A stretch of 64,000 nt of DNA from Acidobacteriota bacterium (lineage in GTDB: Bacteria > Acidobacteriota > Blastocatellia > RBC074): NCBI GenBank assembly GCA_016196035.1, contig JACPYM010000015.1, positions 164,283 through 228,282 on the forward strand, written 5' to 3'. The position numbers and the translations under genes were made by a program. Under the pieces are notes generated by a model, which was not told the origin of the DNA, searched no databases, and was given only the letters and a program-made list of their open reading frames with translations. Below, one piece after another: positions 39,076-47,565 of the stretch. The first letter of the stretch is position 1, and the number at the start of each line of letters is the position of its first letter.

Positions 39076-40090
39076 CGTGCTGACGAGAGCGCGCTACGTC
39101 CTCACACAACATCAGTCACGCGCGTTGATCCTGTTTTATCACGGGGTAATGGAGGCTGTGTCTGATCCCTGGCGCTTGCACCTGCCGCCAGCGCGCTTCG
39201 CCGAACAGTTGGACATCATCAAACGCCACGCCACCGTGTTGCGCCTGGATGAACTGGTGCGCGGCTTGAACGAAGGCAAGCTGCCGCGCCGTGCGGTGGT
39301 CATCACCTTTGACGACGGCTATGCCAACAATCTGACGCACGCCAAACCGCTACTCGAAAAATACGGCGTGCCTGCGACGATTTTTATCGCCAGCGGCTAT
39401 TTGGGCGGTCAGCGCGAATTCTGGTCGGACGAGTTGGAACGGCTGTTGCTCACGCCGGGCCGCTTGCCCGCGCATTTGCGTTTGCGCATCAATGGGCACA
39501 GCCCCGCCTGGGATTTGCGCGAAGCCGCCGATTACCAGCCGTCCGATTACGCGCGGCATCGTACCTGGAACGCCTGGCAACCCGAAACGCCGACGCTGCG
39601 GCACACGGTGTACCGTGCGTTGTATCAGGAAATGCAAACGCTGCCGCAAACCGAACAACAGCGCGTGCTGGCCGAGTTGCAGGCGCAGGTTGAATTCACC
39701 GCCGCGCCGCGCCCCTTGCATCGCTTTCTCACGCTGGCAGAGCTGCACTCATTGGCGCAAGACGAATTGATCGAGATTGGCTCGCATACGGTCACGCATC
39801 CGCTCTTGCCGCACTTGTCGCCCGCTGAGCAGGAAGGCGAAATTCACGACAGCAAAATCGCGCTGGAAGAAATCACCGGACGGCCCGTGACCAGCTTTGC
39901 CTATCCTTACGGACGCTACACGGCGGAAACCGCGCGCATCGTGCGCGCCACCGGCTTCCTGAGCGCCTGCGCCGCCGAAGGCACCGTGACACAGGCGAAA
40001 GCCGATCTATTCCAATTGCCGCGCTGCCCGGTGCAGGATTGGGACGGCGCACAATTTGAACGGTTGCTGACGTGGTGGTTCAGGCAATGA
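39053..40090 (+). CDS. Polysaccharide deacetylase family protein (NodB domain)
   Basis: The 345-residue protein has the NodB catalytic block: LILFYHGV, VVITFDDGYANNL (two catalytic/metal Asp), VPATIFIASGYLG, IGSHTVTHPLLPHLS (metal His residues) and SFAYPYGRYT. About 100 residues between the second and third blocks are an insertion with a Trp/Arg-rich stretch. Start TTG 39053 has GGAGG 6 nt upstream and overlaps the methyltransferase by 23 bp. It is probably a sugar N-deacetylase for the exported polymer, a second one beside 34443. Confidence 0.88.
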   Translation: MPHSLWHSVLTRARYVLTQHQSRALILFYHGVMEAVSDPWRLHLPPARFAEQLDIIKRHATVLRLDELVRGLNEGKLPRRAVVITFDDGYANNLTHAKPLLEKYGVPATIFIASGYLGGQREFWSDELERLLLTPGRLPAHLRLRINGHSPAWDLREAADYQPSDYARHRTWNAWQPETPTLRHTVYRALYQEMQTLPQTEQQRVLAELQAQVEFTAAPRPLHRFLTLAELHSLAQDELIEIGSHTVTHPLLPHLSPAEQEGEIHDSKIALEEITGRPVTSFAYPYGRYTAETARIVRATGFLSACAAEGTVTQAKADLFQLPRCPVQDWDGAQFERLLTWWFRQ

Positions 40091-40100
40091 TCTAGCTGGT

Positions 40101-40156
40101 GGGACGGACTTTTAGTCTGTCATGCCAGGCGTAGGGCAGTCTAAAGTCCGTCCTAC
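40101..40156. repeat. Short palindromic repeat (GGACGGACTTT ... AAAGTCCGTCC)
   Basis: Arms at 40102-40121 and 40134-40154 pair imperfectly, with a loop of 12 bp. It fills the gap before wecB, so an upstream ATG at 40122 that falls inside it is unlikely to be the wecB start. Confidence 0.65.
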
Positions 40157-40166
40157 AGTTTTTCGC

Positions 40167-41255
40167 ATGATGAAATTCCTCAACATCGTCGGTGCCCGGC
40201 CCAATTTTATGAAGATGGCCCCTCTCCTCGCGGCCATCCAACGGCGCGCGGGCGCGGTCACGCAAACGCTCGTGCATACGGGCCAGCATTATGACGAAGC
40301 CATGTCGGCTTCGTTCTTCCGCGATTTGGGCATGCCCGCGCCCGACATCAATCTGGAAATTGGTTCGGGTACGCACGCCGAACAGACAGCGCGTGTGATG
40401 TTGGCCTTCGAGCCGGTCTTGCTCGAACAAAAACCGGATTGGGTGATCGTCGTCGGCGATGTGAATTCGACGCTGGCCTGCGCCCTGGTCGCGCGCAAGC
40501 TGGGCATCAAAGTCGCGCACGTCGAGGCCGGTCTGCGCAGCTTTGACCGCGACATGCCCGAAGAGATCAACCGCATTCTGACCGATCAACTTAGCGATTT
40601 GCTGCTGACGCCCAGCCCCGATGGTGACGCCAATCTGTTGCGCGAGGGCATTGCGCCCGAACGCATCGTGCGCGTCGGCAACGTCATGATTGACACGCTG
40701 CTCGAACAGGTCGCACGCGCGCAAGCTTCGCCCATCCTGCGTGAATTGGAATTGGCGCCGCATACTTACGGCGTAGTGACCTTGCACCGTCCGTCCAATG
40801 TGGATGAGCCGGAAAGCCTGCGCGGCATCCTGGCGGCGCTCGGCGAAATCGCGCGCGAATTGCCGCTCGTCTTTCCCGCGCATCCGCGCACACAGGCCCG
40901 CATGCGCGAATTCGGTCTGGCGGTTCCGGCAGGCATCCGCGTAATTGATCCGCTGGGCTATCTGGAATTTCTGCGTCTGTGGAGCAACGCCAAACTGGTG
41001 TTGACCGATTCGGGCGGCTTGCAGGAAGAGACGACCGCGCTGGGCGTCCCGTGTCTGACCTTGCGCGAAAGCACCGAACGCCCGATTACGATTGAACAGG
41101 GCACCAACCGCCTGGTTGGATGTGATGCCGAAAAGATCAAACAAACAGCCTTTGCCGTGTTGCGCGGCGAATTGAAACTGGCCGGGCGCGTGCCGGAGTT
41201 ATGGGATGGCAAGACGGCAGCGCGCATTGTTGATGCTTTGCTGGCGCGGAGTTGA
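40167..41255 (+). CDS. wecB: UDP-N-acetylglucosamine 2-epimerase (non-hydrolysing)
   Basis: It converts UDP-GlcNAc to UDP-ManNAc, a precursor sugar for the exopolysaccharide. The 362-residue GT-B-like enzyme has FLNIVGARPNFMKMAPL, HTGQHYDEAMS, VIVVGDVNSTLACALVA, VAHVEAGLRSFDRDMPEEIN, VTLHRPSNVD, LTDSGGLQEE and TTALGVPCLTLRESTERP. All the UDP-binding and catalytic segments are intact. The start at 40167 is tandem MM; the 40122 start would include repeat sequence. The next glycosyltransferase follows after 7 bp. Confidence 0.95.
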   Translation: MMKFLNIVGARPNFMKMAPLLAAIQRRAGAVTQTLVHTGQHYDEAMSASFFRDLGMPAPDINLEIGSGTHAEQTARVMLAFEPVLLEQKPDWVIVVGDVNSTLACALVARKLGIKVAHVEAGLRSFDRDMPEEINRILTDQLSDLLLTPSPDGDANLLREGIAPERIVRVGNVMIDTLLEQVARAQASPILRELELAPHTYGVVTLHRPSNVDEPESLRGILAALGEIARELPLVFPAHPRTQARMREFGLAVPAGIRVIDPLGYLEFLRLWSNAKLVLTDSGGLQEETTALGVPCLTLRESTERPITIEQGTNRLVGCDAEKIKQTAFAVLRGELKLAGRVPELWDGKTAARIVDALLARS

Positions 41256-41262
41256 AGTAGTT

Positions 41263-42492
41263 ATGCGGGTTTTACACGTCCTCGATCATTCATTGCCGTA
41301 TTTCAGCGGTTACAGCTTTCGCAGCGATTACATCATTCGCACCCAGCAGCGCTTGGGATTGCAACCGATTGTCGTGACGTCGCCGAAGCACGAAGATTTC
41401 ACCGAAGCCAAAGAAACGCGCGATGGCATTGCGTATTACCGCCTCAACTGGCCGGCGTTTTACGTCTTACCGAAGCCGCACACGGTGCCACTGCTCAAGC
41501 AGGCCGCCTGTGTGGCCGAGATGTCCAAACAGCTCACGAAGCTGGCGGCGGAATTGAAGGTGGACTTGCTGCACGCGCATTCGCCTTCATTAAACGGTTT
41601 GGCGGCATCCCGTGCGGCGCGACAATTGGGGCTGCCCTGCGTTTACGAAGTGCGCTATTACGAAGAAGACGCGGCAGTGGATCGCAAGAAGCTGAGCTTC
41701 AATTCGCCGCTCTACCGCCTCTCGCGCCGCCTGGAATGGGAGGCGTTGAAGCGCGCCGACCGGGTCGTGACGATTTGTGAAGCGCTCAAAGATGACCTGA
41801 TTGCGCGCGGCGTACCCGCCAGCAAAGTGTTTCAAGCGCCGAACGGTGTGGACACGAAAGTTTTCACGCCGCGCGCGCCCGATACCGAACTGATTGCCAG
41901 GTATGGCTTGCAGGGTAAGACGGTGATTGGCTTCATCGGCTCGCTCTACCTGTTTGAAGGGCTGGAATTTTTAGTGGACGCGGTTTTGCAGTTGCTGAAT
42001 CAGCGAGCCGATGTCAAACTGCTGCTCGCAGGTGAAGGAGAGGTCGAAGCTTCCCTGCGCAGTCGTATCCCCGCAGACAAACACGAACAAATCATCTTCG
42101 CCGGCAAAGTCCCCCATCCCCAAGTCAAAGCTTATTATTCCGTGATGGATGTGTTGGTCTACCCGCGCGTGCGCTCGCGGTTGACCGAACTGACTACGCC
42201 GCTCAAACCCCTCGAAGCGATGGCGCAACAGCGCGTCGTCGTTGGCAGCAACATCGGCGGCTTGCGTGAATTGATCCGCGACGGCGAAACCGGCTGTCTG
42301 GTGGAACCGGAAAACGTCGCCGCGCTCACCCAATGTTTGGCGGCTTTGGTGAATGACAAGGGGAAACGGCAGGCGCTGGCGCAACGGGGGCGCGAGTTTG
42401 TGGTGCGCGAACGGGATTGGGAACGGATTGTTGAACGGTATCTTGAGATTTATGGTGGACTGGCTGTGCGACAGCAAACGGCAGTTGCATAG
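41263..42492 (+). CDS. Glycosyltransferase, TIGR04063 family (PEP-CTERM/XrtA system)
   Basis: The GT4-type enzyme of 409 residues has the opening RVLHVLDHSLPYFSGYSFRS, a TIGR04063 signature. KVDLLHAHSPSLNGLAA and VCTICEA-like RVVTICEALKDDLI follow, then the donor-site block GFIGSLYLFEGLEFLVDA, LAGEGEVEASLR, LTELTTPLKPLEAMAQQRVV and NIGGLRELIRDGETGCLVEP. It adds a sugar to the nascent chain. The stop codon lies 8 bp before the broken DUF4258 gene. Confidence 0.92.
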   Translation: MRVLHVLDHSLPYFSGYSFRSDYIIRTQQRLGLQPIVVTSPKHEDFTEAKETRDGIAYYRLNWPAFYVLPKPHTVPLLKQAACVAEMSKQLTKLAAELKVDLLHAHSPSLNGLAASRAARQLGLPCVYEVRYYEEDAAVDRKKLSFNSPLYRLSRRLEWEALKRADRVVTICEALKDDLIARGVPASKVFQAPNGVDTKVFTPRAPDTELIARYGLQGKTVIGFIGSLYLFEGLEFLVDAVLQLLNQRADVKLLLAGEGEVEASLRSRIPADKHEQIIFAGKVPHPQVKAYYSVMDVLVYPRVRSRLTELTTPLKPLEAMAQQRVVVGSNIGGLRELIRDGETGCLVEPENVAALTQCLAALVNDKGKRQALAQRGREFVVRERDWERIVERYLEIYGGLAVRQQTAVA

Positions 42493-42500
42493 AGGCGGTT

Positions 42501-42743
42501 ATGCCTGGAAAACAGCTATCAAGTCATACCCGAGACGTACTTGCCGAGCGCAGCATAGCTGAGGATTGGGTTTGGCAAACGGTCAACGCGCCTGATAAGA
42601 CCTAGCGGGGCGCTGACGGCAATTTCCACCTCGCCAAGCGCATTCACGAGCGACAGCAGCGTGTGTTGCACGTCGTGCTTGATGATGCAAAAGACCCGCA
42701 GATCATAGTGACGGTTTTCTTTGATCGCCGTTTGCAGATTTGA
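42501..42743 (+). pseudogene. DUF4258 gene interrupted by one in-frame amber codon
   Basis: An 80-codon frame (ATG 42501 to TGA 42741) is in phase throughout except for TAG at codon 35 (42603-42605). Before it the peptide reads SSHTRDVLAERSIAEDWVWQ, and after it DGNFHLAKRIHERQQRVLHV, then VVLDDAKDPQIIVTVFFDRR: the two halves of a DUF4258 toxin-like protein. The next gene (23 bp downstream) is its usual DUF2283 partner. Without suppression only a 34-residue fragment is made. Sequencing error is an alternative. Confidence 0.8.
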
Positions 42744-42765
42744 GAATGGCGAATGAGGTTGAGCG

Positions 42766-42966
42766 ATGAGGTTGAAAATAGATAAAGAGTGCGACGCGCT
42801 CTATTTCCGGCTTGATGAAGCCGCGATTGTCGAATCGGAAGAAGTACAACCCGGCGTGATTCTGGATTTCAACGAGCAGGGCCAAGTGGTCGGCCTCGAA
42901 ATCCTCGCGGTCAGCGCGCGCGTCAAACCTGAAATGTTACGCACCCTGCAATTTGAGACGGTTTAG
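42766..42966 (+). CDS. DUF2283 domain protein (antitoxin-like partner of DUF4258)
   Basis: The 66-residue protein has the DUF2283 pattern: [37 protein letters not shown] and SARV near the C-terminus. DUF2283 proteins typically follow DUF4258 genes in small two-gene modules thought to be toxin-antitoxin-like. The gene is intact, whereas its DUF4258 partner is interrupted. It sits within the EPS operon just before the exporter genes (stop 8 bp before the permease start). Confidence 0.85.
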   Translation: MRLKIDKECDALYFRLDEAAIVESEEVQPGVILDFNEQGQVVGLEILAVSARVKPEMLRTLQFETV

Positions 42967-42973
42967 TAACGCA

Positions 42974-43900
42974 ATGAAACCCATGTCAGCCACCGTAGCT
43001 GAAAAAGAATTGGAACCCGCCGCGCGCGAAACCCGCGAGCACAGCGCACCCACGTCGTCATCATCAGTCGGCAGCGAGCCAATGCTCGAAAACACCATCG
43101 AGTGGAGCGACAGTTTGCTTGCCCACTTGCGCGAACTGTTCAAGCACGGCGAACTGCTGTACCTCGTCACGCAGCGCGAATTGAAGGTACGTTACAAACA
43201 GAGCGTGCTGGGCGTGCTGTGGGCCGTGTTGCAACCGTTTTCGCTGATGCTGGTTTTCAGCTTGTTCTTTGGGCATTTCAACCGGCTGCCGAGCGAGGGG
43301 CTGCCGTATCCGCTCTTTTCTTACCCGGCCTTGTTGCCGTGGACGTTCTTTTCGACGGCGTTGTCGTTCGCCATTCCGAGCCTGATTCAAAATTCCAATC
43401 TCATCACCAAGATTTATTTCCCGCGCGAGATCGTGCCGCTGGCGTCGGTGTTTGCGGCCTTTGTGGATTTCCTGATCGCCTCGCTGATCTTTGTCGGGAT
43501 GCTCTTTTTCTATCACGTCTCACCAACGTGGAATTTGCTGTACGTGCTGCCGCTGCTGACGGTGCAAGTGCTTTTCACCATTGGCGTCTGTTTGCTGCTG
43601 TCGGCGTTCACGGTGCTGTACCGCGATGTGCGGCACACGCTGCCGCTGGTGATTCAGATTTGGATGTTCGTCACGCCCGTGCTTTATCCCGCGTCGAGCG
43701 TGCCGGAACGCTGGCGCAGCCTGTATATGTCGCTCAATCCGATGGCCGCGATCATTGACGGGTATCGCCGCTGTATCGTGAAAGGCCTGGCGCCGGAATT
43801 GAATTATCTGGCCCTGGCGGCGGGCGTTTCGCTGCTGCTGGTCTGGCTGGGCTACAAGTATTTCAAACATCTGGAACGGGAGTTTGCGGACATTGTTTGA
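42974..43900 (+). CDS. ABC-2 type polysaccharide/lipid export permease (Wzm-like)
   Basis: The 308-residue membrane protein has six predicted helices and the classical ABC-2 exporter block: [40 protein letters not shown] and a re-entrant region [26 protein letters not shown] polar N-terminal region of about 45 residues precedes it. It would form the channel for a polysaccharide, partnered with the ATPase at 43967. ATG 42974 or 42983 is possible. A heptamer array follows. Confidence 0.92.
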   Translation: MKPMSATVAEKELEPAARETREHSAPTSSSSVGSEPMLENTIEWSDSLLAHLRELFKHGELLYLVTQRELKVRYKQSVLGVLWAVLQPFSLMLVFSLFFGHFNRLPSEGLPYPLFSYPALLPWTFFSTALSFAIPSLIQNSNLITKIYFPREIVPLASVFAAFVDFLIASLIFVGMLFFYHVSPTWNLLYVLPLLTVQVLFTIGVCLLLSAFTVLYRDVRHTLPLVIQIWMFVTPVLYPASSVPERWRSLYMSLNPMAAIIDGYRRCIVKGLAPELNYLALAAGVSLLLVWLGYKYFKHLEREFADIV

Positions 43901-43903
43901 AGA

Positions 43904-43964
43904 AGTAGTCAGTAGTCAGTAGTCAGCATGGCTATTAACTACTGACTACTGACTACTGACTACT
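43904..43964 (+). repeat. Heptamer hairpin array between wzm and wzt, unit AGTAGTC
   Basis: Three direct copies of AGTAGTC (43904-43924), a 13-nt loop, then nearly four copies of the inverted unit ACTACTG (43938-43964). The fold is a stem of about 21 bp. The wzt ATG begins 2 bp after the array, so the array occupies the usual ribosome-binding position. Confidence 0.9.
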
Positions 43965-43966
43965 CA

Positions 43967-45226
43967 ATGAAGATTGTCACCGTAGATCATCTTTCAAAAC
44001 GTTATCGGCTGAGCCGCCTCGGCTCGAAATCCATTCGCGAAGAGTTGGCGCGTTTCGGGCAGCGGCTGGCGCAGGGGGCGCGCGCGGGCGATGGCAGCAC
44101 GGACGAATTCTATGCCTTGCGCGAGGTGAGCCTGGAAGTCGAACAGGGCGAAACCGTCGGGTTCATTGGGCCGAACGGCTCGGGCAAGAGCACGATCCTG
44201 AAATTGCTGGCGCGCATCATCTATCCGACCAGCGGCAAACTGGTCGTGCGCGGCTCGGTGGCTTCGTTGATCGAAGTCGGCGCGGGCTTTCACCCCGAAT
44301 TGACGGGGCGCGAGAACATCTTCCTGTATGGCTCGATCATGGGCATGAAGCGCGCCGAGGTGCGCAGCAAGTTCGATCAGATCGTCGCGTTCGCTGAGAT
44401 GGAGCGCTTCATTGATACGCCGGTCAAACGCTATTCATCGGGGATGTACGTGCGGCTGGGGTTCGCCGTGGCGGCGCACATCAACCCGCACGTGTTGCTG
44501 GTGGACGAAGTGCTGGCCGTGGGCGATGCCGCCTTTCAGAGCAAGTGCCAGCAGCGCATCGAAGAGTTACGGCGCAACGGCATGACCATCGCCTTTGTCT
44601 CGCACGATATGGCGGCAGTTGAACGGTTGTGCAGCCGCGTGTTCTTCCTGCATCAGGGTCGTGTGTGTGCGCAAGGCACGCCACAGGACGCCATTAGCGC
44701 CTATTACAATGCGGTCGTTTTCAAAGCGGCGGAGCAGGAAAACCAGATCATGACCGCCAACAACGGTAACAACGAACGTGAGGCCGAGATTCTGAACGTG
44801 CGTTTTCTGGATCGGGACGGTTTGTCAGTGGATGCGTTGGCCACGGGCGAACCGTTGGTCGCGCAGATCGAATACGTCGCGCATCGCCCCATCGAAGACG
44901 CCGTGTTCGAGTTGTTCTTCTATTCGGCAGACGACCGCCTGCATTGCCATTTCACCACGGCGCTGACGGGCGAACAGTTGCCGAATTTGCAAGGGCGCGG
45001 CGTGATGGAAATTCAATGCGCCGAATTCGGCCTGGCGCCGGGCGTATTCAAGATTGACGCCACGCTGCTCAAACGCGGTTCGATTGCCGCCTACGACTGG
45101 AAGCCGCGCCAATATCTGCTCAAGGTGTTGCCGGGCAAGAAGGTGCGCGGAATGTTTTATGCGCCGCACCACTGGCGTTTGTTGCCGCCCAACGAAGCGC
45201 CCACAAGTGTGCCGAATGATTTGTAA
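43967..45226 (+). CDS. ABC transporter ATP-binding protein of the Wzt type
   Basis: The 419-residue protein powers export of the polysaccharide. Residues 60-220 form the ATPase: Walker [10 protein letters not shown] (68-76), signature YSSGM (156-160), Walker B LLVDE (177-181) and H-loop FVSHDM. After about residue 245 an extra domain of about 170 residues ([20 protein letters not shown] to [17 protein letters not shown]) corresponds to the Wzt C-terminal substrate-recognition domain that reads the chain terminus. Partner of the permease at 42974, separated by the heptamer array. Confidence 0.93.
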   Translation: MKIVTVDHLSKRYRLSRLGSKSIREELARFGQRLAQGARAGDGSTDEFYALREVSLEVEQGETVGFIGPNGSGKSTILKLLARIIYPTSGKLVVRGSVASLIEVGAGFHPELTGRENIFLYGSIMGMKRAEVRSKFDQIVAFAEMERFIDTPVKRYSSGMYVRLGFAVAAHINPHVLLVDEVLAVGDAAFQSKCQQRIEELRRNGMTIAFVSHDMAAVERLCSRVFFLHQGRVCAQGTPQDAISAYYNAVVFKAAEQENQIMTANNGNNEREAEILNVRFLDRDGLSVDALATGEPLVAQIEYVAHRPIEDAVFELFFYSADDRLHCHFTTALTGEQLPNLQGRGVMEIQCAEFGLAPGVFKIDATLLKRGSIAAYDWKPRQYLLKVLPGKKVRGMFYAPHHWRLLPPNEAPTSVPNDL

Positions 45227-45279
45227 GACGACTTGTACGACAGACCAAAGCTCATCCCCATCCCCCTTGCCGGAGTCTT

Positions 45280-46185
45280 ATGACGAAGATCAGCGTGCTC
45301 GTATGCACGCGCAACCGTGCACAATCCCTGGCGCGCACGTTGCAAACGCTGTTGGCGTTACCGCAAGGCGCTGACTTTAACTACGACGTGCTCGTCGTGG
45401 ACAACGCCAGTCGGGACGAAACGCGCGCCATCGTGCGCGAACTGCAACGCACGCACGCGCATTTGCAATACTTGGTTGAACCCAAGCCGGGACTCTCATT
45501 CGCGCGTAACACCGCCGTGCGCAACTGCCCGGGCGACTTGCTGGCTTTCACGGATGATGACGTGCTGGTGACAGAGGATTGGCTCAGCGATTTGCACGGT
45601 GAATTCAGCGCCGATCCGCAATTGCAACTGCTGTGCGGGCGCGTGCTGCTGGCGCGGGCGGAACTGGTGCCGGTCGCCTTTATGGATGTGAATGAGCGCC
45701 TGGTTGTGCGTTACCCGAACATCGGTGAACCGGTGATGGGCGCGAATATGATCATCCGGCGCAGCTTGTTTGAAGAGATTGGCTTGTTTGATGAGCGCTT
45801 GGGCGCGGGCCGATTTTTTGCGGGCGGTGAAGATACCGAGTTTGTTTATCGCGCGCTCAAGGCCGGTCATTACATGCTTTACGCGCCCAACGTGCTGGTC
45901 TATCACGATCACGACCGGGTCACCGAGGCGCAAGCAGAGCACTTGGAATACAGCTACGGCAAATCGTATGCGGCCTATCTGTTCAAACACATACTGCGGG
46001 GCGATGGCTATGCGGCGCGCGCGTTTTATTGGTCTTCGCTGGGTTTTTTGAAGCGGCTGGAACGGCAGCCGGATGAACCGGAAGCTAAATGGCGGCGGCG
46101 GCGCGCGCATGTGCGCGGCATTTTAGTAGGGTTGCTGACCTCACCCTGGGTGATGGGTTGGCGCAGTGGTGAAACACGCTTGTAA
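45280..46185 (+). CDS. Glycosyltransferase family 2
   Basis: The GT-A enzyme of 301 residues has SVLVCTRNRAQSLARTLQTL, VVDNASRDETRAIV, LAFTDDDVLVTEDWL (DxD-type metal site) and GANMIIRRSLFEEIGLFDER, followed by GGEDTEFVYRA. The C-terminal 70 residues are basic (RLERQPDEPEAKWRRRRAH). CGGAG lies 5 nt upstream of ATG 45280. It forms a glycosidic bond in EPS assembly; the sugar is unknown. A palindromic repeat begins one base after its stop. Confidence 0.9.
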   Translation: MTKISVLVCTRNRAQSLARTLQTLLALPQGADFNYDVLVVDNASRDETRAIVRELQRTHAHLQYLVEPKPGLSFARNTAVRNCPGDLLAFTDDDVLVTEDWLSDLHGEFSADPQLQLLCGRVLLARAELVPVAFMDVNERLVVRYPNIGEPVMGANMIIRRSLFEEIGLFDERLGAGRFFAGGEDTEFVYRALKAGHYMLYAPNVLVYHDHDRVTEAQAEHLEYSYGKSYAAYLFKHILRGDGYAARAFYWSSLGFLKRLERQPDEPEAKWRRRRAHVRGILVGLLTSPWVMGWRSGETRL

Positions 46186-46285
46186 GTACAGCAAGCTTTC
46201 CAGCTTGCTGAGGCGTGGCTGAGAGTGCAGTCCAGCTTTGGAGGCGTTTTCGGCCAGCGGCAGCAAGTTGGAAAGCTTGCTGTAC
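46186..46285. repeat. Inverted repeat with 25-bp arms (GTACAGCAAGCTTTCCAG...)
   Basis: Arms 46186-46210 and 46261-46285 agree at 24 of 25 positions and enclose 50 bp. The element begins immediately after the GT2 stop and ends 8 bp before the methyltransferase start. Confidence 0.85.
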
Positions 46286-46293
46286 GGTTCGTG

Positions 46294-47223
46294 ATGGTGC
46301 CGGAAACGGTGACAGAAAGGGTGACAGGCATGGTGACGGAGTTAGCATTGGGCATGGTGACAGGTGCGGGGTTGGCGCAGCGCTGGCAAGCGGCGCTGTT
46401 GTTGGAAGGCGAGACCGATTTGATTGAAAGCAGCGTGCGCGAATTGACCGAGTATTTCGGCATCAGCCGCGTGGATGCGTTGGAAGCCTGTGTGACGGCC
46501 TTACGCGAATCCAAACGCGAGTGGGAAGCCGATCCGCGCGAGACGCCCGCTGACATCGAAGCGTTTTACCGCACGACGCGCAGCTATTTGTTTGAACACC
46601 TGTGGTGGCACGCGACCGACCCGGAGGAATGCGCGGTCAACGTGGCCCTACTGGATTACGCGCGCGGCATCGGCGCGTATGAATACCTGGATTTTGGTTC
46701 CGGCGTGGGCGCGAATGCGATCCTGTTCGCGCGCCACGGTTTGAAAGTCACACTCGCCGATATTTCTCCCACGATGCTGGCGTTCGCGCGCTGGCGCTTG
46801 CAGCGGCGTGGTTTACACGCCGAGTTTATTGATCTCAATCACCAAGCTTTGCCGCGCCAGCAATTCGCCTTTGCGACGGCGGTGGATGTGCTGGAACACC
46901 TCTGCGACCCGGCGGCTGAAATGGAGCAGATCAGCCAGGCGTTGGTGGGCGGCGGTGTCTTTGCGTTCAACTTCCGCGCCGGACACGACCCCGAGCGCCC
47001 GATGCATATTTTGCCCACCGGCGCGCCGATCTTTCAGGCCCTGCGCGGTTGCGGATTGCGCGCGCTCACGTTGCGCGGCGACCTCGGTGCGGAATTGCAG
47101 CACCGCGAGTTTCATTGCGCCAAACGCATCCCCCAAAGCCGCGTGCGAAGCTGGGGCTATCAGGCGCTGGATTTGGTTTATCAGAGCGACCGCATGCAGC
47201 AATGGCTGCGCTGGGCGAGTTGA
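46294..47223 (+). CDS. Class I SAM-dependent methyltransferase
   Basis: The 309-residue protein has motif I LDFGSGVGANAILFARHG, LADISPTMLAFARWRLQRRG, DVLEHLCDPAAEMEQISQAL (motif post-IV) and LVGGGVFAFNFRAG. The N-terminal approximately 110 residues (ELTEYFGISRVDALEACVTA, FYRTTRSYLFEHLWW) are a helical extension found in several sugar-locus methyltransferases. ATG 46294 was chosen because the frame upstream (to 46225) is repeat sequence. It probably methylates a sugar or chain terminus. A 3' stretch of heptamer-like repeats follows. Confidence 0.85.
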   Translation: MVPETVTERVTGMVTELALGMVTGAGLAQRWQAALLLEGETDLIESSVRELTEYFGISRVDALEACVTALRESKREWEADPRETPADIEAFYRTTRSYLFEHLWWHATDPEECAVNVALLDYARGIGAYEYLDFGSGVGANAILFARHGLKVTLADISPTMLAFARWRLQRRGLHAEFIDLNHQALPRQQFAFATAVDVLEHLCDPAAEMEQISQALVGGGVFAFNFRAGHDPERPMHILPTGAPIFQALRGCGLRALTLRGDLGAELQHREFHCAKRIPQSRVRSWGYQALDLVYQSDRMQQWLRWAS

Positions 47224-47236
47224 GTGAATTGCTCGC

Positions 47237-47335
47237 ATTTGTCATTTGAGATTTGTCATTGGTCATTGTCTGGTGCGCCGCGCTGCAATTCCAATTCAAT
47301 GACAAGTGAACGGTGACAAACGAACAATGAAAAAT
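47237..47335. repeat. Degenerate heptamer array, unit ATTTGTC
   Basis: Direct units ATTTGTC, ATTTGAG, ATTTGTC, ATTGGTC (47237-47264) face inverted units GACAAGT, GAACGGT, GACAAAC, GAACAAT, GAAAAAT (47301-47335). The last inverted unit is duplicated by the insertion at 47337. Confidence 0.7.
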
Positions 47336-47519
47336 GGGTAGTGGTAAAAATGTAATGCTGCATTTTGCAGCCGCGTAGCGGCGACCTGAATTTAGCCCGG
47401 CGTTTCAACGCCGGGTAGCATCGTTCATAGTGCCCGCGTCGCGTCGCGACGGTTGAAACTGAGGCTCGCTACGCGACAAAAACGGACGAGCATTACATTT
47501 TTACCACTACCGAAAAATG
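47329..47519. mobile_element. 175-bp non-autonomous element with 23-bp terminal inverted repeats and 8-bp target duplication
   Basis: The element spans 47337-47511. Ends 47337-47359 and 47489-47511 are perfect inverted copies (starting GGTAGTGGTAAAAATGTAAT). Both sides carry GAAAAATG (47329-47336 and 47512-47519). The interior holds small hairpins such as GCCCGGCGTTTCAACGCCGGG (around 47395-47415). It has no ORF and inserted into a heptamer array. Confidence 0.75.
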
Positions 47520-47565
47520 AAAGCCCACTACAACAGGTGCTTCGTTGTCTGTCATCAGCAAAAGT

